Shown: positions 19,356-29,656, numbered from the stretch's first letter. The stretch: 64,000 nt of DNA from Bradyrhizobium lupini (GCF_040939785.1 NZ_CP162553.1:6839001-6903000); one strand, 5' to 3'. Notes: a model not told the origin generated them from the sequence alone. Translations and numbers: made by a program.

Positions 19356-19859
19356 AACGGGCGACACTTTGTATCCGTTCTTTGCCACTGTGTTTGTGAT
19401 CGACGCGTCCAGAGTTTTGCTGCGTGGCGCCGCGGCGGGTGAAGGCTCCGACTGTGAGTGCGGCATCGGTAGTGGCCTAGCCGAGGCCGCCGGGGTATCA
19501 ACGTCAGCTGACCCTTAATTCACTGGGGCATGCTGCTAGAAGCGATTATCTTCGGCCCACGCGCAGCAGCGTGCTCCATGACGAAACCCGGTGGCCCTCG
19601 AAAATCGTCAAGAGAGGTGCCCTCGACAAGAAGCCATACTCTGCGTCTGATCGCAGCTCCCTGCCTCCCGGAATGGGAGGCGCTCAGGATAGTTGTGCGC
19701 CAGAGTACAAACCGCCTCGTGGGTCGGGAGCGCGAGGCCTTACCATCTGTGTTCGCTTACGTACCGACCTTTACTCGGCGTCGGCCCTAAGTCTCGGAAC
19801 GTAGTGGCCGCCCGTTAGCTATATGGATGTTAAATCCTCCAAGTTGGAAAGGTCATCAC
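19356..19859. other. Intergenic stretch without a supported gene
   Basis: About 500 bases. A TTG-initiated frame near 19371-19527 encodes about 50 residues with a hydrophobic start but no ribosome site or known family. Nothing else was seen. Confidence 0.35.
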
Positions 19860-20231
19860 ATGAACAGGATGCTCATTGCGGGTTCGGCCGTCGTGCTGAT
19901 GGCGCTGGCGACCCCCGCCGCCGCACAGAACGCCACGAACGGATCTCAGGCCTCATCACAACCTTCCGGTAACTCGAACCAGAATCTTGCCGCGGCGCAA
20001 AAGATCCAGCAGGATCTGCAGAAGGCCGGCTTCACCGACGTCAAGGTCGTAGCCGAATCCTTCGTCGTGCAGGCCAAAAGCAAGGACGGCAATCCGGTGC
20101 TGATGACAATCGGCCCGCATGGAATGTCGGTTTTCGAAGCCATGAATGTGAATCCGCCCGATTCCAAGTCGGGCAGCTCATCTCAAGGGACCACCGGGTC
20201 GAATTCGCCGCGGCAGGGCACTTCCAAATAG
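19860..20231 (+). CDS. Secreted PepSY-like small protein
   Basis: A 123-residue exported protein. The signal peptide (NRMLIAGSAVVLMALATPAA, cleavage AAAQN) is followed by an Asn/Gln/Ser-rich linker, a compact domain (residues about 48-95, KIQQDLQKAGFTDVKVVAES then FVVQAKSKDGNPVLMTI) and another Ser/Gly-rich tail. The domain has the pattern of PepSY-type folds found in exported Bradyrhizobium proteins. Function unknown, perhaps periplasmic inhibition or binding. GGAAAGG precedes the chosen ATG. Confidence 0.65.
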   Translation: MNRMLIAGSAVVLMALATPAAAQNATNGSQASSQPSGNSNQNLAAAQKIQQDLQKAGFTDVKVVAESFVVQAKSKDGNPVLMTIGPHGMSVFEAMNVNPPDSKSGSSSQGTTGSNSPRQGTSK

Positions 20232-20271
20232 AGGCCGAGACGCCGGAGTGCTCGTTCGGAGGGAACACGAC

Positions 20272-20502
20272 ATGCAGCGGTTGGCTCGGCGAACTGTCCG
20301 AAAGAGTCCGAGAAAACGCCGGCGTCGGAGTCCTGACGTACAGCTCTCCTCGCTCCCCGAGCGGTTGAAGCAACTGGCGGACCGAGCAAAACGGGAGGCT
20401 GCTGATCTGCCTCCCGGCGAAGAACGGGAGAGCTGTCGTCTCAAGGCAGCTCAAGCGGAGAACGTGTTGGAGTTCGTACGCTTGCTGCAGAGCCAACCTT
20501 GA
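20272..20502 (+). CDS. Small basic hypothetical protein
   Basis: A 76-residue frame with an excellent GGAGGGAAC ribosome site before ATG 20272. The N terminus is very basic (RKSPRKRRRRSP), followed by a helical, charged part (LPERLKQLADRAKREAADLP and AAQAENVLEFVRLLQS). It could bind nucleic acid or be a chaperone-like helix pair. No family recognised. Confidence 0.5.
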   Translation: MQRLARRTVRKSPRKRRRRSPDVQLSSLPERLKQLADRAKREAADLPPGEERESCRLKAAQAENVLEFVRLLQSQP

Positions 20503-20635
20503 GCTTATCACATGGTGCGGGACCGTACCAACCTTCGATAAGCCGCCGGCTACCGTGCGAACCCGCGGTTCTCGCGAGCCGTTGATTGCTTCTCGTAAGT
20601 TGTTGGAGCCTTCACGAAGGTATAAGGGGCCCGCG

Positions 20636-21403
20636 ATGGCGAACACAGAACGAGCCGCGAGTCCTGGCCTCAACCGCCGCGCGCTACTCACTGCGGGAAT
20701 TGTCGCCGGATCCTCCCTGGCGATTTCTTCCGGCAGCGCAACGGCTGACACAATCTCGCAGCAGGTCCCCTGGGCGCCGGGCGAAGCCAACAACCCGGCG
20801 CCAGTTGCCACGGGCGGCTATCAGTTTTTCACCCAAGACGAAGTTGCCTGGGTGGATGCGGTTGTTTCCCGATTGATACCCAAGGACGAGCTAGGACCGG
20901 GCGCGCGTGAGCTTGGCGTCACGGTCTTCATCGACCGGCAGCTTGCAGGAGCGTACGGGCGAGCCGAACGCTGGTACATGGGTGGCCCTTGGGCAAAGGG
21001 CACGGAAACTCAGGGCTATCAATCACGGATGGCGCCAGCCCAATTGTATCGAGCCGCGATCAAAGCCGTCGATGGCTATTGCCGAAACGGGTTCGGTGGA
21101 AAGGCTTTCGTGGACCTCGGCGCGGAGCAGCAGGACAAGGTGCTCGGCGACCTCGAGGAGGGAAAAGCAAAGCTCGAGCAGGTCGACGGGAAGGCATTCT
21201 TCAAGCAGCTCCTCCTCAATACCCAGGAAGGATTCTTCGCAGATCCCTTGTACGGCGGAAACAAGAATATGGCAGCCTGGAAGATGATCGGCTTTCCGGG
21301 CGCGCGATACGATTACCGTGACTTCGTCAGTAAGCACGGCCAGCGCTACCCATTACCGCCGGTGTCACTCTATGGCCGTCCCCATTGGACTCCGAAAGGA
21401 TAG
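20636..21403 (+). CDS. Gluconate 2-dehydrogenase subunit 3-family protein (Tat-exported small subunit)
   Basis: A 255-residue protein with a twin-arginine signal (LNRRALLTAGIVAGSSLAIS). The mature part carries the subunit-3 features: the FFTQDEVAWVDAVVSRLIPK opening helix, the ARELGVTVFIDRQLAGAYG segment and GGNKNMAAWKMIGFPGARYD near the C terminus. Subunit 3 proteins accompany membrane or periplasmic FAD-GMC dehydrogenases and carry the catalytic subunit through the Tat system. The ATG at 20636 fits the Tat start, with AAGGGG upstream. It is followed after 12 bases by the FAD subunit and then the triheme cytochrome. Confidence 0.88.
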   Translation: MANTERAASPGLNRRALLTAGIVAGSSLAISSGSATADTISQQVPWAPGEANNPAPVATGGYQFFTQDEVAWVDAVVSRLIPKDELGPGARELGVTVFIDRQLAGAYGRAERWYMGGPWAKGTETQGYQSRMAPAQLYRAAIKAVDGYCRNGFGGKAFVDLGAEQQDKVLGDLEEGKAKLEQVDGKAFFKQLLLNTQEGFFADPLYGGNKNMAAWKMIGFPGARYDYRDFVSKHGQRYPLPPVSLYGRPHWTPKG

Positions 21404-21415
21404 GGAGACCTCAAG

Positions 21416-23183
21416 ATGGCTACCAAGCTCCCTCCCGTGGATGCGCTCCTCGTTGGGTTCGGCTGGACCGGCGCGCTGCTCGGCCAGGAACTGAGTGATG
21501 CCGGGCTGAACGTCTTGGCACTTGAGCGCGGTGGCTGGCGGGATACGACGACCGACTTTGCCACAACGTTCATTCAAGACGAGCTCCGCTATTACTATCG
21601 CCATGCACTCTTCCAAGAGCCTGCGCGTGAGACGCTGAGCTTCCGAAACTCGAGGAGCGAGACCGCTCTACCAATGCGCCAACTCGGCTCCTTTCTCCCA
21701 GGGACGGGCGTGGGCGGGGCGGGAATTCATTGGAATGGACAGAACTGGCGTTTCCTGCCGAGCGATTTCCTCGCCCGGAGCCACAACACGGATCGCTACG
21801 GCGCGGCAGCAATACCACAGGACATGACTATCCAGGATTGGGGCGTCACGTATGACGACCTGGAGCCGTACTTCGACAAATGGGAGTACCTCTGCGGCAT
21901 CTCGGGCAAGGCAGGGAATATCAAAGGTCAAATCCAGCCCGGCGGAAACCCGTTCGAAGGCCCGCGGACCAGAGAGTATCCCAATCCTCCCATGGAGATG
22001 ACGTACGGCCCGACACTCTTCGCGCAGGCCGCGAATGACGTCGGCCTAAAGCCTTTCCCGGCTCCCTCCGCCAACATGTCTCGCGCTTATACCAATCCAC
22101 TCGGGGTGCAGCTCGGCCCATGCACCTATTGCGGGTTCTGCGAGAAGTTCGGCTGCGGGAATTACTCCAAGGCAAGCCCGCAAACGACGATTCTGCCGGT
22201 TCTGCTTCGCAAGAAGAACTTTGCGCTCAAGACGGAGTGCGAGGTCATCAAGATCAACCTCGACAGCGACAGGAAACGGGCGGTCAGCGTCACATATGTC
22301 GATACCCAAGGTGAAGAGTACGAGCAGCCAGCTGATTTGATCGTTCTCAGCGCGTTCGTTCTGCACAACGTGCATCTGCTGCTGCTATCGGGGATCGGCA
22401 CACCGTACGACCCGAGCACTGGAGCAGGTACGCTCGGCAAGAACTACGCCTACCAGATCGTGTCCAGTGTCGACGTATTCTACGACGACAAGATACTGAA
22501 CCCGTTCATCGGCGCCGGCGCGCTGGGAATGGTCGTTGACGAATTCAACGGAGACAACTTCGATCATTCCAATCTCGGGTTTTTAGGAGGCGGCTATATC
22601 GCCTGCTGGAACACGAACGGGCGGCCGATCGAGACCCATTTGGTGCCTGACGGGACTCCGAAATGGGGCGCCAAATGGAAGAGGGCGGTCGTCCGGGACT
22701 ACCTCAGGTCGATGTCCGTCGCCACGCATGGCGCCGTCATGAGCCATCGAGGAAACTACCTCGATCTCGACCCGACATACCGCGATTTCCTGGGCAGGCC
22801 GTTGATGCGGATGACCTTCGACTACACCGACAACGAGCACAGAATGTCGGATTTTCTGACCGGCAAGGCAGAGCAGATCGCCCGGGCCATGAAGCCGCGG
22901 GAGATCAGGAGCAATCCCCGTAAGGGACATTACGACATCACGCCATACCAGACGACGCACAACACCGGCGGTGCGATCATGGGTTCGAACCCGCGGGACA
23001 GCGTTCTCAACCGCTACCTGCAACATTGGGACGTTTCGAGATCTTTTTGTGATGGGGTCGTCCACTTTCCCGCAGAACCCTGGCTACAATCCGACAGGTA
23101 CTGTTGCCGCGCTGGCGCTGTGGTCCGCGCAGGCCATCAGAACGCAGTACCTCAAGAATCCCGGCCCGTTGGTTCAGGCGTAA
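21416..23183 (+). CDS. GMC-family FAD dehydrogenase, gluconate-2-dehydrogenase-like large subunit (one-base frameshift)
   Basis: About 588 residues when read through the shift. The N-terminal FAD site is DALLVGFGWTGALLGQELSD with GxGxxG. The GMC region contains PGTGVGGAGIHWNGQNWRF, and CTYCGFCEKFGCGNYSKASP is a cysteine-rich segment typical of this subfamily. The C-terminal catalytic motif is TTHNTGGAIMGSNPRDSVLN. At about 23039 the frame changes (one extra base near TTTCGAGATC). In the original frame the protein runs on as non-homologous sequence to 23215; in the shifted frame the expected C terminus LFVMGSSTFPQNPGYNPTGT follows. Periplasmic oxidation of a sugar, sugar acid or alcohol is inferred. 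Confidence 0.85.
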
Positions 23184-23196
23184 GGAGATCGGGAAG

Positions 23197-24444
23197 ATGT
23201 CATCCAGTGCTCTGAAACTCGTATTGCTTGCTTCTTCCTGCGCCTTTGCTTGTTTCGCTTCGCCCGCTCGCTGCGAGCAGTTGTCCTTCGGCCAAGTAGA
23301 AAGAGGACGCTATCTGGCCGCGGCCGGAGACTGCGAGGCCTGCCACACGGCACCCGGAGGCAAGCCATTTGCGGGCGGCCGCGCGATTCCGACCCCGTTC
23401 GGCACGATCTACTCGGCGAACATCACGCCGGACCGAAAGACCGGGATCGGCACTTGGTCCGATGATCAGTTCTATGGGGCGCTACATCAGGGAATTGCTG
23501 CGGATGGAAGCTATCTCTACCCCGCGTTCCCATATCCCTGGTACACCAAGGTGACGCGCGAGGATTCAGATGCGCTCCACGCCTTCTTGAGCTCGCTTGA
23601 GCCGGCATCAAAGTCCCTTCCGCCGAACGATCTTGTTTGGCCGCTGAATGACCGGTTCGTCATGAGGGGGTGGAACGAACTGTTCTTCCGGGCAGGAACA
23701 TTCAAGCCGGACGACCAAAAGTCGCCCGAATGGAATCGCGGAGCATATCTGGTCGAGGGCTTGGGACATTGTGGCGCCTGCCACACGCCCACCAATGTTC
23801 TGGGCTCCGCAGAGAAGCAGTCCGCCTTGCGCGGCGGCAAGCTGCAGGATTGGTACGCCCCGAATTTGACGGCCGACGTTCGGTCGGGGTTGGGGCAATG
23901 GAGCATCGACGAGATCGTCACGTTTCTCAAGACAGGCCGGAACGACCGAACCGTCGCTTACGGTCCCATGTCGGAGGTGATCACCTTCTCGACCTCGAAG
24001 CTGAACGATGACGATCTCAAGGCTATGGCGACTTACCTCAAGGATATTCCAGCAGCTACCGAGGACGACAAGGTTGCTGAGCCAGATCCGAAAGCTATGG
24101 CCGCCGGCGGAGCGCTCTATGTCGACAATTGTTCGGGATGCCACCAGGCCGAAGGCCAGGGCGTGTCGGCTATGTTTCCGCGGCTTCAGGGAAGCAGCGC
24201 CGTACAGGACCGGGACCCGACCACTATCATCAGGTTGATCCTGAATGGTGCGCACGCGGCGACGACTGATGCCCGGCCGACGCAGGTATCGATGCCGGCC
24301 TTCGACTGGAAGCTTTCGGACCAGCAGATTGCAGACCTCGCTACTTACGTCAGGAACGCTTGGGGCAATTCAGCAACTCAAGTAGCCGCATCCCAGGTGG
24401 GAGAGTTGCGTCGTTCAACTCCCCAGGAGCTCAGTGGCCGATAG
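23197..24444 (+). CDS. Triheme cytochrome c subunit of the GMC dehydrogenase
   Basis: A 415-residue exported cytochrome with signal peptide (KLVLLASSCAFACFASPARC) and three haem c sites: CEACH (about residue 46), CGACH (about 192) and CSGCH (about 315). Each has a distal Met in a later MP or SP context, as in the cytochrome subunits of gluconate and alcohol dehydrogenases. The GRYLAAAGDCEACHTAPGG opening is characteristic. ATG 23197 was chosen for the signal peptide and AAGGAG upstream. It passes electrons from the FAD subunit to the ubiquinone pool or an oxidase. Last core gene of the three-subunit complex. Confidence 0.92.
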   Translation: MSSSALKLVLLASSCAFACFASPARCEQLSFGQVERGRYLAAAGDCEACHTAPGGKPFAGGRAIPTPFGTIYSANITPDRKTGIGTWSDDQFYGALHQGIAADGSYLYPAFPYPWYTKVTREDSDALHAFLSSLEPASKSLPPNDLVWPLNDRFVMRGWNELFFRAGTFKPDDQKSPEWNRGAYLVEGLGHCGACHTPTNVLGSAEKQSALRGGKLQDWYAPNLTADVRSGLGQWSIDEIVTFLKTGRNDRTVAYGPMSEVITFSTSKLNDDDLKAMATYLKDIPAATEDDKVAEPDPKAMAAGGALYVDNCSGCHQAEGQGVSAMFPRLQGSSAVQDRDPTTIIRLILNGAHAATTDARPTQVSMPAFDWKLSDQQIADLATYVRNAWGNSATQVAASQVGELRRSTPQELSGR

Positions 24445-24471
24445 GTATTCTGCTTCCGGAGGAGAAAACCC

Positions 24472-24696
24472 ATGAAGTCCAAGAACTTGTTCGGCGTACT
24501 GATCTGCGCCCTCACGCTCGTGCTGGTAGCTCCGGCTTACGCTGGGCGAGACAAATCCAAGGAGACGCCAGGAATGGCCGCATACCACGCTACAAAAGGC
24601 GCCTTCAAGCGTGATCGAAAAATCACCCGGCACATCCTTCGGAGCGAGCGGGAAAAACGGGAGCACCATGACCGCCACGCAACTTCCTCTCGTTAG
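24472..24696 (+). CDS. Small basic secreted protein downstream of the dehydrogenase complex
   Basis: A 74-residue protein with a signal peptide (NLFGVLICALTLVLVAPAYA) and a short, very basic mature region (RDKSKETPGMAAYHATKGAF then KRDRKITRHILRSEREK). GGAGGAGAAAACCC precedes the ATG. It lies 27 bases after the cytochrome gene and may be the last cistron of that operon. Function unknown. Confidence 0.6.
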   Translation: MKSKNLFGVLICALTLVLVAPAYAGRDKSKETPGMAAYHATKGAFKRDRKITRHILRSEREKREHHDRHATSSR

Positions 24697-25250
24697 CAGC
24701 TTTCAAGGTTCTCCAAACACTCCGGTCTGGCGGTGCCTCCGCAGGTTCATGGCGCTATGTTGACTGCGTTGCGAGACTTATCGGGGGGTCCTCAAGCCGG
24801 AAGAATGAAGAAGAAACCGAGTGCTGCGCAAATGATTAGGCCCAACGTAGCGAGATTTGTCCCGCTTACTGGAACTGAGGCGGCGCGCTGGGAAGCTACG
24901 CTTGGATCCCAGGACGTAACCGGCCCGGCGGCAGTGGCCGCAATGCAACGCCGATCATGATCGGCGGAGCCGCTCTCCGAGTCGGCCCCATATAGCGGGA
25001 TTGAGGCGCGGAGCCCGGAGTGCGTAGGAGTCTGAGTTCAATCATCTCTACGCCGGTGCGGCGATGTTCGCCTTGACGCATCTCAAGTGCGAATGGGCCG
25101 ACCCTCGGTATCTATCGGATCGCGCAACACGGCTATTCATCTAGATAAATGTCTGTTCATCGACGTTCTTGTTCTTTGGTTTGACGCCTGCAACCTGCCA
25201 AAAGCGCTTTCGTTACAGCTTCATTGAACTCAATTGAGGAGGAGCTTGAG
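24697..25250. other. Intergenic stretch with a possible membrane-helix scrap
   Basis: No supported gene. On the minus strand a frame ending near 24800 encodes a hydrophobic end (LATLGLIICAALGFFFILPA) preceded by low-information sequence and no clear start. It may be a decayed membrane protein tail or chance. Confidence 0.35.
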
Positions 25251-25679
25251 GTGAAGAAAATCCTACTTGTTCTGTCAACAGCCGCCGTGCTCGGCGTCAG
25301 CGCCGTGGCCGCACCGAGTCCCGCCGAGGCCCGCTGGCGTGGTGGCGGGTTCGGGCCCGGCATCGCCGGAGGACTGATCGCCGGCGCAGTGATCGGCGGC
25401 ATTGCCTCTTCGGCGTACGGCTACGGGCCAGGCTATGGTTATGGCTACGGCTATCCGGGCTATAGATATTACGGAGGCTATACGCCGGCGGCCTACTATG
25501 GGGGATACGATCCCTATCCGTGGGGCGGCTACACCACCGCCTACTACAGCAGCGGGTACGCGCCGGCTTACTACGGGCCTCGCTATCGTCGTGTCATTCG
25601 GCCCGCGTTCGCCTATTACGGTGGTCCCTATGCGCGCCGCGTCGTCCACCACGATCGCTGGCATCGCCACCACTGGTGA
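25251..25679 (+). CDS. Gly/Tyr-rich secreted protein
   Basis: A 142-residue exported protein. The start is taken as GTG 25251 because GAGGAGG lies upstream and it opens directly with a signal peptide (KKILLVLSTAAVLGVSAVAA, cleavage near AEARW). A glycine-zipper segment (GPGIAGGLIAGAVIGGIASS) follows, then repeats of YG, GYGYG and YYGGY, then a basic His-rich end (VVHHDRWHRHHW). It is a paralogue in layout of the protein at 12446. A cell-surface or outer-membrane-associated role is possible but unproven. Confidence 0.7.
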   Translation: MKKILLVLSTAAVLGVSAVAAPSPAEARWRGGGFGPGIAGGLIAGAVIGGIASSAYGYGPGYGYGYGYPGYRYYGGYTPAAYYGGYDPYPWGGYTTAYYSSGYAPAYYGPRYRRVIRPAFAYYGGPYARRVVHHDRWHRHHW

Positions 25680-25700
25680 TCACGGCTCCTCAAAGCCTTG

Positions 25701-25738
25701 GCTCGGCTCCGAGCGCACATGCGCCGAGCCGAGCTTCT
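25701..25738 (+). terminator. Hairpin terminator after the Gly/Tyr-rich gene
   Basis: A 9-bp stem GCTCGGCTC (25701-25709) and GAGCCGAGC (25726-25734) enclosing an inner GCGC-ACAT-GCGC hairpin, about 20 bases after the stop. There is no long T-run. Confidence 0.55.
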
Positions 25739-25937
25739 CGAGGCGCATCGTCCCGCAACGTGCCACTGGTCTTGGGCTACTCCGTGGTTGGATCGCCGGA
25801 CGTAACCGAGGTGCAAGGAGATCCAAGGAACGATTGCATCTCCTCCCGGTTGCCCGCGACGGACACCCCCGTCGAAAGGGCGTCGGTTGTGTCCTGTTTC
25901 ATCTGAGAACACACGCACGATCGAGGAGGAGTTTTTG

Positions 25938-27589
25938 ATGTTGAAGAGAGTGAAGAGTAGGTTGCTGGTCACGACGGCGGTACTGCTTGCGAGCGTGGGC
26001 TTCGCGTCTGCGCAAGGCGTGGGCGGTGGCGCGGGCAGCGCCGGCGGCGCGGCGACCGAAAAGGGAATGTCGGCGGGCGGTCATTCCGGCGGCGGGATGG
26101 GCAGCGGCGCATCCAGCCGCGAAGGTACTTCCCACAACGACGGAGTAACGCAGGGCCGCGGGTCCGAATCTCGCGACAGCGGCCGAGCCGAAGGACCATC
26201 CGCGCCAGGCGGCGAGTCCAGCCGGGCGCAACGCGATGAATCCGGCACGCAGGAGCGTGGCCACGCCGGAGGTCAGCGCGACAGCAGCAAGGATCCGACG
26301 GCGGGCCAAGGGCGAGAGTCTGAGCGTGACAATGCGCGCCACTCGCAGGACTCCAGCAAGGAGCAGCACGACAGCAACAAGGAGCGCGCGCAGCAGCACG
26401 GCCAGAAGGACAAGGATCAGGCGGCCGGTCAGAACAAGTCCGAGCGCGACAACACGCAGCGGACGGAGGACCGCTCGCAGGACAAGGGCAAGGCCGACGC
26501 AAAGGCGGACAACAAGGCTGACAACAAGTCCAGCCCGCAGAGCGGATCCGGCCAGAGCGCGCAGGAGCGGGATCCGAACTCCGGCACCAACCAGAACGCC
26601 GCCCAGGGCCACACCAACACGCAGGGTCAGACCCAGAGCCAGACCACTGCCAACAGCCAGATCCAGACCGAGAGCGGCAAGACCGTGTCGGCGCAGCAGC
26701 GCACGACACTGCAGCAATCGGTTCTGCAGGCCAGCAACGCTCCGCGCGTTAACGCGAGCTCGATCAACTTCCAGGTTCGTGCCGGCATCGCGGTCCCGCC
26801 GAGCGTGACCATCGCGTCTGTCTCGACTTATCCGGCGCTGATCGACGTCTTCCCCGCCTATCGCGACGATAGCTTTTTCGTCGTGGAGGACGAAGTCGTG
26901 ATCGTCGACCGTGATCGCCGCATCGTTGACGTAGTCCCGGTCGGTCCGCGGGCGCGCTTCGCCGGCGCCGGTCACGGCGGCGGCGCGCGAGCAGCGGCGG
27001 CAGCACGATGGCGGTGGTCGATCTTCCGCCGGACGACATCCGCGTCATCCAGCGCGTGTTGATCGAGCGCGGTATCCTGCATGGTGAAGCCGACGGCATC
27101 TGGGGTCCGGAAACCCGTGAGGCAATCACGGTGTATCAGCGTCAGCAGGGAATCGCGGTGACCGGCAGCATCGACATGCGCACTGTGTCGTCGCTCGGCG
27201 TCTCCGGCCGGCTGAGCCAGCAGGCGAGCCAGAGCATCCAGTCGCAGTCGTCGACCGGGGCTCAGACCTCGACCGGCACCCAGACTCTGATGGGCACTCA
27301 GACCTCGACAGGTCAGGGCCAGAGCGGCACCGGTACCGCTCAGGGCCAGACCAGCCAGCCGTCGAACCAGCAGAACGCGACCAGTCAGACGCCGAGCCAG
27401 AACTCGGGTCAGGCGCAGAACCAGCCGTCTTCGACGGGGCAGAGCTCACCCAGTCCGTCGGGTACGACGGGTCAGTCGCCATCGCAAAGCGGAAGCTCGT
27501 CGACGGCCAACCAGCCGAGCGCAAACCAGCCGAGCGCGAACGAGAGCAGCTCTCCTGGTTCGTCGGGCTCAGGTCCGAGCAAGAAGTGA
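25938..27589 (+). CDS. Secreted DUF1236 protein with C-terminal peptidoglycan-binding domain (one-base frameshift)
   Basis: About 550 residues once joined. A signal peptide (VTTAVLLASVGFASAQG) is followed by a Gly/Ser stretch and about 200 residues of charged, Gln/Asp/Lys/Ser-rich low complexity. The DUF1236 domain comes next (ISPRVNASSINF-like NAPRVNASSINFQVRAGIAV, and FFVVEDEVVIVDRDRRIVDV). The frame then shifts within a GC-rich run at 26978-26990. The next frame opens ASSGGSTMAVVDLPPDDIRV and carries a peptidoglycan-binding helix domain (VLIERGILHGEADGIWGPET then REAITVYQRQQG), then a Ser/Gln/Thr-rich tail. DUF1236 proteins often carry this module, so the two pieces are read as one gene. 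Likely attached to the cell wall in the periplasm. Confidence 0.75.
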
Positions 27590-27610
27590 TCGCCTGGAGC
27601 AGGCCAATGA

Positions 27611-27640
27611 GGGGTCCCGCTTCGGCGGGGCTCCTTTGTT
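27611..27640 (+). terminator. Terminator after the DUF1236/peptidoglycan-binding gene
   Basis: A 10-bp stem with two G-U pairs (27611-27620 and 27625-27634) around a TTCG tetraloop, followed by a short TTTGTT run, 21 bases after the stop codon. Confidence 0.75.
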
Positions 27641-28012
27641 TGCCGCCACTAGCGCGGCGCAATGTCGTTTTTCGCGGCCTTTGCATTTCAGTGTGACGGC
27701 CCCCAGGAAATACAGGCACGTCGAACTCATGAGGCTGCACGTTTGGCCTGCGGCATGGTGCCGGGAACGATCGGCAATCCGCGTACCTCGCTCCCAGCAT
27801 TGCCTCGAGCCTTGGGAGTGAAGCCTATCGCGTCAATAGATTAACCGCCCGGGCTGAAGGGCCCCGAGCCCTTTTGGGCCGGCTATATTAGGATGTCGCT
27901 CGCAAGCCGAGAGCCCTCGCGGCAGCGTTCCCGACGTTGAAGCCTATTGTGCGGCCGAATTGTCGCTGCGTCTGCGACGATGCTCGACGGGCCGGTCGGA
28001 TGTGAAAGCGGA
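27641..28012. other. Intergenic stretch without a supported gene
   Basis: A GGGCT...AGCCC hairpin followed by TTTT lies near 27850-27875 and might terminate transcription. No coding frame could be supported. Confidence 0.35.
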
Positions 28013-28210
28013 CTACTTAGGTGGCGGCTCGGGAGGAGCTGGCCTCGCCTGATCCGATGCTCCCGTCTGTGATGCAAGCTCGAGGCCGATTTCGAGCTCC
28101 ATAATGATGTCCTGCAGCAGCCGCGTCGCCAGGGGATCGGTGGTGCCGGCCCGCATCTCCCGGAGGCGGGTCAGCTCTTCAACTGTCTTCTGTTTTTTCT
28201 CGAAGGTCAT
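28013..28210 (-). CDS. Small helical hypothetical protein
   Basis: A 65-residue protein from ATG 28210 with GGAG about nine bases upstream. It has two amphipathic helices (EKKQKTVEELTRLREMRAGT and RLLQDIIMELEIGLELASQ) and a proline-rich end. The helix-turn-helix-pair pattern is common in small cytoplasmic Rhizobiales proteins of unknown function. The frame extends upstream to 28483 but that part overlaps a different decayed gene and lacks coding character. Confidence 0.55.
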   Translation of the reverse strand: MTFEKKQKTVEELTRLREMRAGTTDPLATRLLQDIIMELEIGLELASQTGASDQARPAPPEPPPK

Positions 28211-28362
28211 GCAAGTAGCTCCGAGTCCTTCTACGTCGATGCCGGATTTCGGTTGCACCGGCCCTGAAAAATCGAGGTGCGGTCGGGCTAGGCGACGATC
28301 GCACGTCATCGTTCCCATGTGCGTGGTCAGCAGCTTGATAAACCGAGTTCCTGGTCCGCTCT

Positions 28363-28640
28363 TCACCTCGCTTGAGCAGCGACGCCGTCGGCCGGGACGC
28401 AGACCAGGGTCCGATCCTCCTTGGCGGGCACGTCGACCTTGACCGGCACGGAGCGACCGCTGGAAAGACGCATTTGAAGCCATCGGTGACGAGTTCGTCG
28501 ACGATGAGCCCGATGGACGCTGCCTGCGAGGTTCGCGCCGAGCGCAGCTTGGCGAAAAAAGCGATGGCGACCAGCCATAGGGTAAGAACTACCTGAGCCA
28601 GATCGGGAGATCCGATCGCCTGTTCAGCAAGCGATGCACA
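28363..28640 (-). pseudogene. HisKA_2/HWE histidine kinase ATPase-domain remnant
   Basis: The minus strand reads AKLRSARTSQAASIGLIVDE then LVTDGFKCVFPA. This is the N-box region of HisKA_2/HWE kinases (normally ...LGLIVNELVTNAFKYAFP). The frame shifts by one base near 28460 and continues as GRSVPVKVDVPAKEDRTLVC then VPADGVAAQAR and a stop. The conserved Asn of the N box is Asp here (VTDGFK), and no phospho-acceptor helix or full G box is present. It is a truncated, probably dead kinase even if the shift is a sequencing error. Confidence 0.5.
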
Positions 28641-29093
28641 GTCGCTTGCATAGCTGGCAACGGACTGGGCGGGGACCCGGGTTCCCCTACGCTTCGTTCT
28701 CCAGACATCGTCCGGAGCGCGGCGGTAGACGTGGATGCTATTCGCGGGATCGTCGGCTCTCGATTCCGTGGACCCGGGGATCATGTACGCCTATCCGGTG
28801 GCCCCAGCCTGGCCGCGCTCTTCTAGCAATCACGGGCTTGGCGTTCCCGGGCGAACCAATGAAGCCGACCGTCGAGTCGCTGCGACGGCACTGAAGGATT
28901 CCGGAGAGCCTTGAATCCTGATCGGCGCATTGGACCCATCATGCCGCCGCAAAGTTCCAATTCTCGGTTCATCAGCCTCCTCTCGAAGGAGGGATCGGCC
29001 GCTGCTGACATTCCGCTCGAATCCGACGCCGAGGCGCTGGCGTGCGGCGGATCAAGCCCCAAATTGGATTGTAGGTGGAGAGGAAGATTCGGA
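28641..29093. other. Intergenic stretch without a supported gene
   Basis: Short frames on both strands lack ribosome sites and recognisable protein character. Confidence 0.35.
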
Positions 29094-29656
29094 ATGGCAC
29101 ACCCCTTCTACACTATCGGTCACGGCACGCGGCCGCTGGATGAATTCGTCGGCCTGCTGCGAAGCGTCGAGGTGACTCTGCTTGGCGATGTGCGCACGAT
29201 GCCGCGTTCCAGCACTAACCCGCAGTACAACCGGGAGCTACTCCCGGATTCCCTGCGGCCGCATGGCATACAATATGAGCACATGGCCCCGCTCGGGGGC
29301 TGCGCAGTCGCGTGCGCGAGGTAGCGCCGGAGGTGAACGCGTTTTGGACGAACAAGAGTTTTCACAACTATGCCGACTATGCCATGAGCGAGCGCTTCCG
29401 TGGCGCGCTTGATCATTTGCGCCGGCTGGGCGCAACCCAGCGCTGCGCCATAATGTGCGCCGAAACGGTGTGGTGGCGGTGCCACCGGCGGATCATCACC
29501 GACTACCTGCTCGCCGCCGGTGAGCAGGTGTTTCATATCCTCTCAGCGGCAAAGATCGAACGAGCGATCATTACCGAGGCGGCTCGGCCGCAGGATACCC
29601 GCCTTTTGGTGTACCCGGCCGACCCGCCGGCGCACCCGGACCTGTTCGCCGACTAA
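29094..29656 (+). CDS. DUF488-family protein (one-base frameshift)
   Basis: The first part from ATG 29094 reads FYTIGHGTRPLDEFVGLLRS and LLGDVRTMPRSSTNPQYNRE, the classic DUF488 opening (TIGHS...L.....LVDVR..P.S...P.F). The frame breaks in the G5 run at 29294-29300. With one base restored it continues LRSRVREVAPEVNAFWTNKS and NYADYAMSERFRGALDHLR, then the CAETVWWRCHRRIITDYLLA motif that typifies the family. Total length about 187 residues, normal for DUF488. Function unknown; the conserved Cys/His suggest an enzyme. Confidence 0.8.

Noticed and set aside
24790..24960. Minus-strand hydrophobic end LATLGLIICAALGFFFILPA
   Set aside because: No start codon with a ribosome site and no similarity upstream of the helix.
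25827..25851. GGAAC-N16-GGTT upstream of the DUF1236 gene, like an EcfG stress promoter
   Set aside because: The -10 part has one mismatch to CGTT and no other site was found to support it.
25899..26975. A 358-residue minus-strand frame with apparent hydrophobic stretches
   Set aside because: It is antisense to the low-complexity DUF1236 gene, which has a signal peptide and ribosome site.
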